This document shows positions 1 through 6,587 of a stretch of DNA of 38,928 nucleotides, one piece after another. The stretch's first letter is position 1; every line of letters starts with the position of its first letter. The translations under genes were made by a program, and so were the position numbers. The stretch is from a virus. The DNA is taken from IMG/VR virus record IMGVR_UViG_3300045950_000246, positions 1 to 38,928 of that record; one strand, given 5' to 3'. Below the pieces are notes generated by a model that saw only the letters and a program-made list of their open reading frames with translations, did no database searches and was not told where the DNA came from.

Positions 1-43
1 AAGATATGATGAAGACCTGAGGAATAGGTATTTTCGGAGCAAA

Positions 44-73
44 AAAGGGTTTGCGCATGTACGCAAACCCTTT
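44..73 (-). terminator. tRNA-type intrinsic terminator copy at attL
   Basis: A 30-bp stem-loop with 12-bp arms (AAAGGGTTTGCG / CGCAAACCCTTT) and loop CATGTA. Read on the minus strand it is followed by a run of T. It lies just downstream of the tRNA-Lys 3' fragment, as the matching hairpin at 38784..38813 lies downstream of the intact tRNA. Its loop is inverted relative to that copy. Confidence 0.85.
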
Positions 74-127
74 AAAATTGGTGGGTCGTGTAGGGATCGA
101 ACCTACGGCCCGCTGATTAAGAGTCAG
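62..127. repeat. attL: attL core: direct repeat with a tRNA-Lys 3' fragment
   Basis: These 66 bp are identical to 38802..38867. Positions 79..127 match the 3' 49 nt of the tRNA-Lys on the minus strand, including the encoded CCA. Similarity continues leftward through the terminator hairpin to position 42, apart from the loop. The repeats bound the phage genes and the integrase lies beside this copy, which is the usual structure left by a tyrosine integrase using a tRNA 3' end. The tRNA is not rebuilt here, since its 5' half is absent. Confidence 0.93.
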
Positions 128-245
128 GGCTTTTTGTGGCTATTTCATATCGTAAGTTCTTGATATTTATACACATTGTGTCTTATTCGTGTTCAATTTG
201 CCGCTAAAAGAGCGTCTTGATTTTACTGCATTTGGCAGGGTGTGA

Positions 246-276
246 CGGTAGTATGGCGGTCACATAAACGGTCAGA
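246..276. promoter_or_regulatory. putative integrase arm-type sites, left arm
   Basis: CGGT-type elements occur at 246, 257 and 269, the last two as CGGTCA. The stretch 254..276 matches 38752..38774 at 22 of 23 positions. The two copies flank the core in the same orientation, so on the circular phage they would sit on either side of attP, like arm sites of lambda-type integrases. Binding is inferred. Confidence 0.45.
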
Positions 277-281
277 TGAAA

Positions 282-1388
282 TCAGTGCACAGTTGCCCTT
301 TCAAAGATCTCCATCCCTGCCCGTACATGGTCGTCGAGGAGGTGGCCATAGTGTCTTCTTGTGGTCGAGATGTCTTCATGGCCTAACAGTTCCTGTGCCA
401 GGGTGATGTCTTTGGTTGTCATTACAAGCCAGGAGCCGAAGGAGCGTCTCAGGTCGTGGAAGCGGAGGTCTTTTATCCCGGCCCTTTTGCAGGCGGTCTT
501 GAAGGACCTCTTGAGGTCCCTGATCGGCTCTTCCGGGTTGTTGGGGTTTGGGAATACCCATTGCGTCTGGGTAGTTTGTCTTTTCCTGTAGTCGAGCAAT
601 GCCTGTCTCAGGCGAACTGTGAGGGGTATACGGCTCTTTTTGCCCCCTTTACCTACCTTGGCTACCAGATTGTTGTCGAAATCAAAATCCGACCACTTGA
701 GGGTCAATAGGGGGGTTTTTCTCAGGCCGGTGTCGAGGTCTGTGAGGATCGCCATATAGAGGTAGTCTATCCTCTTGCATTCTTCCATGAGCCGCCGTTT
801 CTCGTCTTCTGTGAGGAAGCGGTCTCTTTCTGTTTCTTTTTCCCTGTCGAATACGGTTTTCTTGAATCTCCATTCTACGCCGTTGAGGGCAAATATGCGC
901 TTGAGGGTGGCGCGGTCGCGGTTAAAGGTTGCGCCGGCGATACCTTCGGCCAGTCTCTGTTCTTTATACCTCTTGAGGTGTTCTTCGCCGATGTCGGAGA
1001 GTTTGAGGTGGCGGAAGAAGGGGTTGAGGACCCTTGAGGAGTTTTTGTACATGGCTACGGTCTTGGGGCTGAGATTGGGATAGGAGTCTTCGAGTTCTTT
1101 GACCGCTTCGCTCCAGGGTATCCCGGCCTCTTTCCTGTCGAAGAACTTTCCTTCCCTGACCTCTACCATGCGTTTTGCAAGGCAGTCCTCGGCGTGTCTG
1201 CGGTTGGCCGTGCCTGTTGATTCGGGGTATTTTTTCCCGTCTATCTGGATGCAGAGATACCAGTTGTCGAGGTAGCGCATGGTTGCGCCGCATTTTGGAC
1301 AGGGTTTATTGGTCTTGCCCGGCTTCCCCACATGGTGCTTGTATTTTTTGCAATCGAAGCATTTTTCTATTTTGAATAGATTGGCCAT
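282..1388 (-). CDS. int: tyrosine-family integrase with N-terminal zinc ribbon
   Basis: This 368-aa site-specific recombinase should integrate and excise the prophage at the tRNA-Lys 3' end. The catalytic set is visible: R223 (TGLRKTPLL), a beta-hairpin lysine near K250, H311 and R314 (FHDLRRSF), H337 (LLGHEDIS) and nucleophile Y347 (RRHYGHL). Residues about 100-180 look like the SAM-like core-binding domain. The N-terminus carries C10, C13, C30 and C33 as two CxxC knuckles, where an arm-binding domain would be expected. The start is supported by AAAGGAG 7 nt upstream. A palindromic element separates it from the regulator gene upstream on the same strand, so the two may be co-transcribed. Confidence 0.96.
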   Translation of the reverse strand: MANLFKIEKCFDCKKYKHHVGKPGKTNKPCPKCGATMRYLDNWYLCIQIDGKKYPESTGTANRRHAEDCLAKRMVEVREGKFFDRKEAGIPWSEAVKELEDSYPNLSPKTVAMYKNSSRVLNPFFRHLKLSDIGEEHLKRYKEQRLAEGIAGATFNRDRATLKRIFALNGVEWRFKKTVFDREKETERDRFLTEDEKRRLMEECKRIDYLYMAILTDLDTGLRKTPLLTLKWSDFDFDNNLVAKVGKGGKKSRIPLTVRLRQALLDYRKRQTTQTQWVFPNPNNPEEPIRDLKRSFKTACKRAGIKDLRFHDLRRSFGSWLVMTTKDITLAQELLGHEDISTTRRHYGHLLDDHVRAGMEIFERATVH

Positions 1389-1409
1389 GAGTTACGCTCC
1401 TTTCGATTC

Positions 1410-1478
1410 CACCCCACCCCTCAACCCCACCCTCACCCTCAGGGAGAGGGGAAAAGGAAATGAGGGGCGAGGGGATTG
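1410..1478. repeat. dispersed palindromic element (CCCTCACCCT family), intergenic
   Basis: C-rich arm with CCCACCCTCACCCTCAGGGA followed by G-rich sequence. It belongs to the same family as copies near 5513, 7661, 17324, 17506, 19281 and 31714. It fills the gap between the integrase start and the stop of the upstream regulator gene. Confidence 0.75.
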
Positions 1479-1481
1479 GCG

Positions 1482-1940
1482 TTAGACAGTCTCCTTGACT
1501 TTCTTTTTTATCCTCTTTTCGTGGCCGCCGCGGAAGGTGGGTTTCGGGATCCGGAGCTTGTCGGTTTCTTCCCTGATGTCGAGGCCTATGGCGCGGCCTA
1601 TGAGGTTTATGTGGTCCGCTATGCTGTTGAGCTGCTGGGGCTCTTTCCCCTTTATGGCGCTTACTGCGGCGAGGAGGCCCCTTTCTCCCTCGGAGAGGGG
1701 GGCGCTGTCCCCTATGAGCGGGTAAAAGTCTTTGTCTCCCGCGTCTTTGAGGATCTTTTTTATCTCCCCGGGTGAGAATCCGAGGTATTTGGTTATGATT
1801 ATGAGGAGCGGGATGGTGAGGGGCTTGCCGAGGTAGATGGCCCGCCTCAAGGTCTCGTTGGCGAGGGGGCACCTGGTGCGCCGCTTGAACTCTGCGATGT
1901 CGTGGAATTCCTGGTCGAATTTTTGCTTTAGGATGTTCAT
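1482..1940 (-). CDS. putative phage regulator, HTH-like
   Basis: A 152-aa protein of unrecognised family. Residues about 26-65 (ANETLRRAIYLGKPLTIPLL through FSPGEIKKILKDA) read like a helix-turn-helix with a phage-repressor-like spacing. The C-terminus is strongly basic (HEKRIKKKVKE). It is encoded just upstream of the integrase on the same strand. It has a strong promoter whose -35 overlaps a palindrome, so autoregulation is plausible. The ribosome-binding site is weak (GGGGGCGGGC). It could be a lysogeny repressor, an integration regulator or an unrelated DNA-binding protein. Confidence 0.6.
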   Translation of the reverse strand: MNILKQKFDQEFHDIAEFKRRTRCPLANETLRRAIYLGKPLTIPLLIIITKYLGFSPGEIKKILKDAGDKDFYPLIGDSAPLSEGERGLLAAVSAIKGKEPQQLNSIADHINLIGRAIGLDIREETDKLRIPKPTFRGGHEKRIKKKVKETV

Positions 1941-1972
1941 GCCCGCCCCCTACGCAGGTTTATTTTTACGTC

Positions 1973-2001
1973 AGTTTACACACGGATTTGACCGCTGTCA
2001 A
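1973..2001 (-). promoter_or_regulatory. sigma70-type promoter with overlapping operator-like palindrome
   Basis: On the minus strand there is TTGACA (2001..1996), a 17-nt spacer and TAAACT (1978..1973). The perfect palindrome TTGAC-N4-GTCAA at 1988..2001 covers the -35 box, a position suited to repression. It would drive the regulator at 1940 and probably the integrase. Confidence 0.65.
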
Positions 2002-2036
2002 GTAAAAAGTTTAAATTGCGCTAATGGGAAGATCAA

Positions 2037-2058
2037 TCCCCTTTTAATCTAAAAGGGG
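2037..2058. repeat. CCCCTTTT/AAAAGGGG hairpin
   Basis: Inverted repeat CCCCTTTT-aatct-AAAAGGGG just past the stop of the lipoprotein gene. It may end that transcript, though no clear T run follows. It also resembles the core of the CCCCCCTTA...TAAGGGGGG elements found in phage genes at 16958 and elsewhere. Confidence 0.55.
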
Positions 2059-2063
2059 AGGAG

Positions 2064-2777
2064 TTAAAGGTTTGACGCAATAAAATCTTGCCAAGCAACG
2101 TTGGTGTCCGTCACCTTAACGCTCCGTTGGTCGGGCGTAAATGAGTAACCTGTTTTTGAGGGTCGGAAATAGTAAGTTCTGCCGTCATTAGATACGTTCC
2201 GGACATAAAACCATCCTTTTGAGTCCGTATATAAATCCGACATGCCAGCACTTGCATCGCTAAACATGGTTATTTTTACACCGGAAAAACCAGTCCCATT
2301 ATGCGTAACCCGGCCTGCTATGTAGAAGCCGCCACTGTAAGGCATTGCAAGGAAGTCCTGATCGCTAATATTTGAGTTGTAAACTGTTTCCGTTCTATTC
2401 TCCGGCGCAAAGACATAGCCATTCTTTGATGGGGCAACGGTGTAATAACCGTTCGCAAGGTTTGAAAGGCTATAGTGCCCTGTGGTATCTGTAAGGGACA
2501 TGATGGGGAAACTTGTGGGCGATAGTAAAACAGTCACACCGTCCAACCCTTGGCCACTTAATGTGATGGTTCCTGAGATAGAATACTGATTTGCAGTGGT
2601 ATCTGGAATGGTTGTCGTATTTGTGAACCCGCCTGTATTGTTCGTGAAGGTGTTGTTGGTTCCGCCAGTATTATTCGCAAAGGTATTTGGATTGTCTTTT
2701 TGTGTGGATGGTGTTGAGCTTCCGCCCCCACAGCCAAAGACAAGAAGTGTAAGAAAAATTAATACCAACGTTCTCAT
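2064..2777 (-). CDS. surface lipoprotein with two carboxypeptidase-regulatory-like domains
   Basis: A 237-aa protein with a lipoprotein signal (MRTLVLIFLTLLVFGC, lipidated Cys16). A low-complexity Asn/Thr/Gly linker with repeats such as NTFANNTGG spans about residues 30-62. Two beta-sandwich units follow (about 67-145 and 150-237). Each begins with YSISGTIT or FYIAGRVT and includes G(x)YxxxxxKxGYxFxP, typical of CarboxypepD_reg/CnaB-like domains. No capsid role is apparent. Its place between the integrase and the repressor suggests a gene expressed in the lysogen, for example one that alters the host surface or blocks superinfection. That role is inferred. Confidence 0.75.
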   Translation of the reverse strand: MRTLVLIFLTLLVFGCGGGSSTPSTQKDNPNTFANNTGGTNNTFTNNTGGFTNTTTIPDTTANQYSISGTITLSGQGLDGVTVLLSPTSFPIMSLTDTTGHYSLSNLANGYYTVAPSKNGYVFAPENRTETVYNSNISDQDFLAMPYSGGFYIAGRVTHNGTGFSGVKITMFSDASAGMSDLYTDSKGWFYVRNVSNDGRTYYFRPSKTGYSFTPDQRSVKVTDTNVAWQDFIASNL

Positions 2778-2865
2778 GCCTGCCTCACTTTATTGTGGCT
2801 CTCATGTGTGACCGCATTGGCAATGCTGTTTCTTTTTTCGACATACAAAACAGACCATTATGACA

Positions 2866-3258
2866 TCAAAGGATGCCTTTTTTTATGGCTTTGGATACAG
2901 TGTTTACGAAAGTACTTGGTCGTATCTGTTGAAATGCAATGTCAATTTGATTAATAATTAGTTTACTTATGCCACTGTCTTGAGCAATTCGGCTTCTTAG
3001 TATTACAAGTAGCTTTTCTAAAGTGTATTTTTCTTCTAAGGAATGCCTGTGTTCTTCCGTGGTAAAGAAGAACGGCAATGGTTTGTTCAATGTATTAGCT
3101 ATTATTAACCATTCCTCCGTCGTGATCGGAATCTGCCCGCTTTCTTTTTTTACATAGTTCGACCTAGAACACCCAAGCACCTCTGCGAGCGTTTCTTGTT
3201 TAACCTCTCTTGTTTTTCGCACTTTTTTAAGTCGTTCCAATATGTCTATTATTTCCAT
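2866..3258 (-). CDS. XRE-family HTH repressor candidate
   Basis: A 130-aa protein with an N-terminal lambda-type HTH (about residues 7-60; core QETLAEVLGCSRSNYVKKES). The C-terminal half is helical and shows no peptidase signature. It is transcribed leftward, facing a strong rightward promoter 50 bp away, as in a lysis-lysogeny switch. No Shine-Dalgarno sequence is visible before its ATG and the leader is AT-rich, so translation may be weak or leaderless. It is the best candidate for the main repressor; the protein at 1482..1940 is the alternative. Confidence 0.8.
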   Translation of the reverse strand: MEIIDILERLKKVRKTREVKQETLAEVLGCSRSNYVKKESGQIPITTEEWLIIANTLNKPLPFFFTTEEHRHSLEEKYTLEKLLVILRSRIAQDSGISKLIINQIDIAFQQIRPSTFVNTVSKAIKKGIL

Positions 3259-3307
3259 AAGTTAAATGTATTTTAAAAGATTTGAGAATACAAACATAAA
3301 AAAGTTC

Positions 3308-3336
3308 TTGACAATAACAAAAAATGTTCTTTATAC
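3308..3336 (+). promoter_or_regulatory. early rightward promoter opposite the XRE gene
   Basis: Consensus TTGACA (3308..3313), 17-nt spacer, TTATAC (3331..3336). The flanking motifs aagTTCTT (3302..3309) and atgTTCTT (3324..3331) repeat across the promoter and could be repressor half-sites. The A/T-rich 50-bp gap to the XRE start probably also holds the leftward maintenance promoter. Confidence 0.7.
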
Positions 3337-3414
3337 TGCTGGGCATCATGAGATGCGTAAACGATCAGGGCGGCAGTTTAATCGTAATCCCGGAGACCGC
3401 CTCCGATCACGTCT

Positions 3415-3594
3415 TTATCGAGATTTTGCGTAAAGAGCCTTCAATTGTTGAATGTCATGCTCAATTCGAGAAATGGCTGAGGTCAACTGAAGAAGGCCGT
3501 TGTAAAAGTTGAACTTTTCGGGGGACTGTTTTGGGTCTCCGAAAAGCTTGATGTTTTCTATGAAGCATTGTTTGGCAACTTCGAGTTCTGACAT
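3415..3594 (-). CDS. small helical protein, 59 aa
   Basis: This reading frame begins MSELEVAKQCFIENIKLFGD and ends QLKALYAKSR. It has an excellent AAGGAGG 8 nt before its ATG. The C-terminal half is amphipathic and probably coiled-coil. It is convergent to, and antisense of, transcription from the rightward promoter at 3308. It shares its divergent start region with the gene at 3649. The function is unknown. It resembles in size and helical character the protein at 4304..4489, but I see no clear homology between them. Confidence 0.55.
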   Translation of the reverse strand: MSELEVAKQCFIENIKLFGDPKQSPEKFNFYNGLLQLTSAISRIEHDIQQLKALYAKSR

Positions 3595-3648
3595 AAAAGT
3601 AACCTCCTTGTTTTTTAAGTCCCTTTTGAAAGGAGACTGCTGGGCATC

Positions 3649-3876
3649 ATGAGTGAGGCGGAATCCAAAAAATCAAGGATGCCTCACAGCGATTACGAAA
3701 AGGCTTATTGGGATGTTCGAGAGGTTCTCGATCATCCGGTTACTGAGAAGGCCCTTTTGTTCGCTCATAGGAACCCTGATCTTGTGTACGGCGAAGGCAG
3801 TGAGGAGGCCGAGCTTGTTAAGGCCGGGTTCCTTTCAGTCCATGAGCCTGGGCCGGATAGGGTTAGAAAAGGGTAG
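3649..3876 (+). CDS. small hypothetical early protein, 75 aa
   Basis: A charged 75-aa protein (MSEAESKKSRMPHSDYEKAY...) without recognised motifs. AAAGGAG lies 13 nt before the ATG, a long spacing. The leader GTTTTTTAAGTCC...AAGGAGACT is nearly repeated before the gene at 4141, suggesting shared control of this small-gene cluster. It is divergent from the 59-aa gene on its left. Confidence 0.6.
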   Translation: MSEAESKKSRMPHSDYEKAYWDVREVLDHPVTEKALLFAHRNPDLVYGEGSEEAELVKAGFLSVHEPGPDRVRKG

Positions 3877-3879
3877 TTG

Positions 3880-4101
3880 CTATTTCACATATTTCTCCTT
3901 CATCTGTTCGTATTCGGACGATGTGGGGCAGTAAATGGTGTAGCAGCCGCAAGTGCAGAGCAATGAGAACCGCCGTTCGCCCCTGACCGGGTATACCTTT
4001 TCGTGTGGTGTGCCTTGGTCTGGAGGGGTGGAAAGTTCCGGTTCCCGGTAACATGGATGGCCACATGCGGCGCATGTGTATTTTTTATGGCTTTTGTTCA
4101 T
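3880..4101 (-). CDS. small zinc-ribbon-like protein, 73 aa
   Basis: This 73-aa protein has CAAC (C10, C13) and a second cysteine cluster CTCGC...C near residues 49-58, which could chelate zinc. The DNA-side partner or role is unknown. It ends 3 bp from the stop of the convergent gene at 3876 and starts 40 bp from the divergent gene at 4141. A modest AAGGA lies upstream of its ATG. Confidence 0.55.
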   Translation of the reverse strand: MNKSHKKYTCAACGHPCYREPELSTPPDQGTPHEKVYPVRGERRFSLLCTCGCYTIYCPTSSEYEQMKEKYVK

Positions 4102-4140
4102 AGTTTTTAAGTCCTTTTTTATAAGGAGACTCCTCCCATT

Positions 4141-4317
4141 ATGAGTGAAGAGTATTCAAACAAAACAGCTTCAAGTTTCAAAGAGTCTACTCCTGTGGAC
4201 CCGGCAAAGGTGATTGAGGCAGTGCCGAAGGCGCTGGACTTTGTCCAATCGCTGGGTCTTAACAAGAGGGAGACTGAGGTTGTGTGGCACATGGTTAACG
4301 TGCTTATTTTTCTTTAA
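4141..4317 (+). CDS. small hypothetical protein, 58 aa
   Basis: The frame begins MSEEYSNKTASSFKESTPVD and ends VWHMVNVLIFL. It is preceded by AAGGAGACTCCTCCCATT, so the Shine-Dalgarno spacing is 13 nt, as in the gene at 3649. The N-terminal MSE(A/E) start and the leader sequence are shared with that gene. The 3' end overlaps the convergent gene at 4304 by 14 bp. Function is unknown. Confidence 0.5.
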   Translation: MSEEYSNKTASSFKESTPVDPAKVIEAVPKALDFVQSLGLNKRETEVVWHMVNVLIFL

Positions 4318-4489
4318 GTTCGTACAACTGTGCCGATAGTTGAACCGTCTCTTTTCTGAGTTCTTTGACGTTTTCCGTAAGGGCTTCAAGGAGCTTGTAG
4401 GTGGCATCGGCGAAGTTTTGAAGTTCGCTGTCCCTTATTTGGCTCTTTCTCCCCCGAACGGTACTTAGAAGTTCGTCAAGTTGAGACAT
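4304..4489 (-). CDS. small coiled-coil protein, 61 aa
   Basis: A 61-aa protein starting MSQLDELLSTVRGRKSQIRD with a long C-terminal amphipathic helix (KLLEALTENVKELRKETVQL) that should form a coiled coil. GAGGTG lies 6 nt before the ATG. A longer upstream frame exists but lacks a ribosome-binding site. Function is unknown; a small oligomeric regulator is one possibility. Confidence 0.6.
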   Translation of the reverse strand: MSQLDELLSTVRGRKSQIRDSELQNFADATYKLLEALTENVKELRKETVQLSAQLYELKEK

Positions 4490-4854
4490 GGTTTCACCTC
4501 GTTTTATAAGTTCCCCTCTTTTGAGGGGTTGATGAAAGCAGCGTAGGGGGCTGTGATGCAGGAAAGAAAAATAATTCAGAGCTTGCGGCGTCTGGAAGGT
4601 AAGCCCCCCTACGGCTTGACTTCCTGCACCCAAGAAACGGAAAGCCCCATATGGCAATGTCAAAAAAGAGGTCCGGGGGGGTCTCGATTATGCTTGCGCT
4701 GTATGGGGTTTTCTCGTTTTTACAATCTGTATCACAGATCGGGGACTTGTTCAAGTTTGTTCCTCCCATGTAAGGGAGTTTAATGCAGGCTAAAGGGGCG
4801 GTCAACGCTAATAAATTGCAGTTTACCACGGAGACACGGAGAGGCTGAGAAGAT
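4490..4854. other. 365-bp intergenic stretch with multiple RNA-like structures
   Basis: I see no convincing gene here. Visible structures are: CGTAGGGGGCT (4542..4552) complementary, with one bulge, to AGCCCCCCTACG (4602..4613); TGCAGGAA (4557..4564) complementary to TTCCTGCA (4621..4628), interleaved with the first pair; a long imperfect hairpin between about 4635..4651 and 4700..4719 ending in TCGTTTTT; ATCTGT-atc-ACAGAT at 4725..4739; and CTCCC-atgtaa-GGGAG near 4762..4777. It may encode a small RNA or leader. Confidence 0.4.
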
Positions 4855-5118
4855 ATGGTGAAGATAGCATGTGTTTGCGGATATTATGGAGAGTGCCATG
4901 AGTTTATACCATCGGGAACAGAGGCCAGTAGATGGTTTCTCTGTCCTGTATGCAAAAGAAAGTTCCGAGGACCGCTGTCATATAGAGAAATAGGAGTTCA
5001 GGTGATAGAAAACGGTCGCCGGTATGAAATCCCTCCTGCCGACTCTGTTGTACGAGAGATCAGGGAGTGGCAGCGAGACAAGCATCTTTTGCAAGAGGAG
5101 GTCAGAGCCTGTAAATGA
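4855..5118 (+). CDS. zinc-ribbon protein, 87 aa
   Basis: This 87-aa protein has a treble-clef/zinc-ribbon-like N-terminal half: C6, C8, C14 and a CPVC knuckle at about C30-C33. A basic/acidic helical tail follows (REIREWQRDKHLLQEEV). Its stop overlaps the start of the CII-like gene in a TAAATGAT arrangement, implying translational coupling. A nucleic-acid-binding role is likely from the fold but not shown. Confidence 0.65.
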   Translation: MVKIACVCGYYGECHEFIPSGTEASRWFLCPVCKRKFRGPLSYREIGVQVIENGRRYEIPPADSVVREIREWQRDKHLLQEEVRACK

Positions 5119-5621
5119 TAAGGAAGCCCGAGGATATATACGACGCGCTGAAGATCATGGCTCTGACGAATCCGCACGGGAAGTCGGATAAGGAGATCGC
5201 CATAGAGGTGCGCCCTGACCTGCCGGTGGAGCAGGCGGCGGCATGGCTGTCAAAGGTCACATCGAGGGACGGGGATAGGCATATGAAGCCCGGGGAGTTG
5301 GTGCGGTTCTGCAGGGCGTGCGGGAACGGGGAGGTCCTGGTCGGATATCTCTGCGATGAGCTTTCTTTTGAGAGGCCTGCACGAAAGCTGGTCATGACCC
5401 CTGAGAAGGAGCTGAAGGTCATAAGGCAGATCCTCAAGGAGAGGGGGATCGAGGTGGACGTGAAGGGGTACCTGGAGGAGCACAGGGAGGTGGTGAGTTT
5501 GGAGGTTTTGAAGCCCACCCCTCACCCTGACCCTCTCCCCGTGAGGGGCGAGGGAAGAGATGGATTAAGAGGGGGAGAGATAAGTGGGTGGTGGGCAAGG
5601 ATCAGGGGTCTGTGGGGGTGA
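5115..5621 (+). CDS. phage CII-like regulatory protein with in-frame palindromic insert
   Basis: A 168-aa protein. Residues 1-130 resemble the phage regulatory protein CII family: an early helical region with DKEIAIEVRPDLPVEQAAAW and an HMKPGELVRFCRACGN segment followed by a helix. The C-terminus from about residue 134 (PTPHPDPLPVRGEG...) is the translation of a dispersed palindromic element. It probably replaced the native end, since the last 20 residues are low complexity. It could control the lysis-lysogeny decision or early transcription. The start overlaps the upstream gene by 4 bp. Confidence 0.65.
   Translation: MIRKPEDIYDALKIMALTNPHGKSDKEIAIEVRPDLPVEQAAAWLSKVTSRDGDRHMKPGELVRFCRACGNGEVLVGYLCDELSFERPARKLVMTPEKELKVIRQILKERGIEVDVKGYLEEHREVVSLEVLKPTPHPDPLPVRGEGRDGLRGGEISGWWARIRGLWG
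5513..5554. repeat. palindromic element inside the CII-like gene
   Basis: CCCACCCCTCACCCTGACCC continues into CTCTCCCCGTGAGGGGCGAGG. It is read in frame as PTPHPDPLPVRGEG and is almost identical to the copy at 31714..31757 in the 2001-aa gene. Confidence 0.85.
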
Positions 5622-5713
5622 TATCCGGGGGATGGATACCGTGGCCACGGGAAGAGGCGTGATCCGCCGCCCTTCCGTCCCCTTAACCAGCGGGCCACTG
5701 ACGGAGGTGGGAG

Positions 5714-5995
5714 ATGATTACATACGAAGAGAAGGAATCAGGCAAGCCGGGAGAGAGGGTCGAAGAGATCAAGTTTCACGGGCTGACGATAGGGGAGATG
5801 ATCACTTATTTTGAGCCTTATACTCGTTTCCACGCGTGTTTCCATTCCAGGCGGAACACAACGAGGCTTATCCAGGGACATGGAGACACGAGAGAGAACG
5901 CTATGAGAGAGGCAATAGCATCTGCAAGGAGAGAGGCGGAAAGCCTCATAAAGGAGGCCGGGGAGTTGGAGAGGATATTATCTGTCTGCCTTTAA
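5714..5995 (+). CDS. hypothetical early protein, 93 aa
   Basis: This 93-aa protein is not recognised. It has a central FHACFHSRRNTTRL segment that could form a beta-hairpin, then a long charged helix (ENAMREAIASARREAESLIK), possibly coiled coil. GGAGGTGGGAG precedes the ATG. About 90 bp upstream, after the CII-like gene, contain no gene I can support. Confidence 0.6.
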   Translation: MITYEEKESGKPGERVEEIKFHGLTIGEMITYFEPYTRFHACFHSRRNTTRLIQGHGDTRENAMREAIASARREAESLIKEAGELERILSVCL

Positions 5996-6007
5996 AAGGA
6001 GGTCGCT

Positions 6008-6142
6008 ATGTGTGAGAGGGTTTGCGGGTTCTGCAAGGATTTTCCGGGGGACGGGCAGCAGTGCTTCAGGACGCTGGATGTTGTGAGCTACGCCGTGAAG
6101 GGTTGCGACAGGTGGAGGGAGAGGAGAGAGGAGGCGGCTTAG
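6008..6142 (+). CDS. Cys-rich microprotein, 44 aa
   Basis: A 44-residue frame starting MCERVCGFCKDFPGDGQQCF with AAAGGAGG 5 nt before the ATG. Cysteines at 2, 6, 9, 19 and 33 suggest a small zinc site. The end is highly charged (RWRERREEAA). It sits 12 bp after the previous gene in the early operon. Function is unknown. Confidence 0.6.
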   Translation: MCERVCGFCKDFPGDGQQCFRTLDVVSYAVKGCDRWRERREEAA

Positions 6143-6145
6143 AAC

Positions 6146-6198
6146 CGGGGACAGTCCCGAATCTACGGCCTGCGGCCCGTAATTCTGGGACAGTCCCC
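6146..6198. repeat. GGGGACAGTCCC palindromic element
   Basis: GGGGACAGTCCC at the left and GGGACAGTCCCC at the right enclose ACGGCCTGCGGCCCGT. The related right half CCCGTAATTCTTGGGACAATCCCC is seen at 19837..19860, and GGGACTGTCCC halves bound the elements at 31931 and 34526. Confidence 0.7.
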
Positions 6199-6233
6199 TT
6201 GGTATAAATAACCTGTAGGGGAGGTGATGGAGA

Positions 6234-6587
6234 GTGGGTTTGGAGAAGTTCAGTCTTGATGCGTTGCAGAGGACGAAGGTCGGCGCGGAGTTTGAGGAGG
6301 CCCTGAAGACGGTCCAGGAGTCGTTTGTCAAGGACAGAGATGTTGCAGGAGCCAGGGCTATTACTCTCACCATAGAGTTTAACACCAACGCCGCGGGGGA
6401 GAAGTACAGGACGGCGGAGATGAAGGTTTCTGTGAAGACGCCGCGGAGGAGCATGAAGAGCATTGCCGTGCTGGACGAGCACGGGCAGCTAAAGATTGAC
6501 ACGACGAGCAATGATGCGCGGCAGCCGGAGTTATTTGATCAGGGTCAGGGAAGCGGGGAACTTAAATTAGTGGATGGAGGTGTTTGA
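6234..6587 (+). CDS. hypothetical early phage protein, 117 aa
   Basis: A 117-aa protein (GTG start; GGAGGTGATGGAGA upstream). Residues 40-75 form alternating beta segments (ARAITLTIEFNTNA, YRTAEMKVSVKT). The tail is acidic and ends near ELFDQGQGSGELKL. It lies directly before the DUF2303-type gene and overlaps it at TGATG. The pairing suggests the two act together, perhaps in DNA metabolism. I do not recognise a family. Confidence 0.65.
   Translation: MGLEKFSLDALQRTKVGAEFEEALKTVQESFVKDRDVAGARAITLTIEFNTNAAGEKYRTAEMKVSVKTPRRSMKSIAVLDEHGQLKIDTTSNDARQPELFDQGQGSGELKLVDGGV

Noticed and set aside
3324-3512. Plus-strand frame (62 aa, or 54 aa from the ATG at 3348) right after the early promoter
   Set aside because: No ribosome-binding site, its ATG falls only a few bases after the expected transcription start, and it overlaps a minus-strand frame with an excellent AAGGAGG.
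4541-4720. Structured RNA as a retron
   Set aside because: No reverse transcriptase gene nearby; the interleaved arms do not match the msr-msd layout.
4553-4783. 76-codon plus-strand frame
   Set aside because: It lies wholly in the structured intergenic stretch, has no ribosome-binding site, and its composition follows the palindromes.
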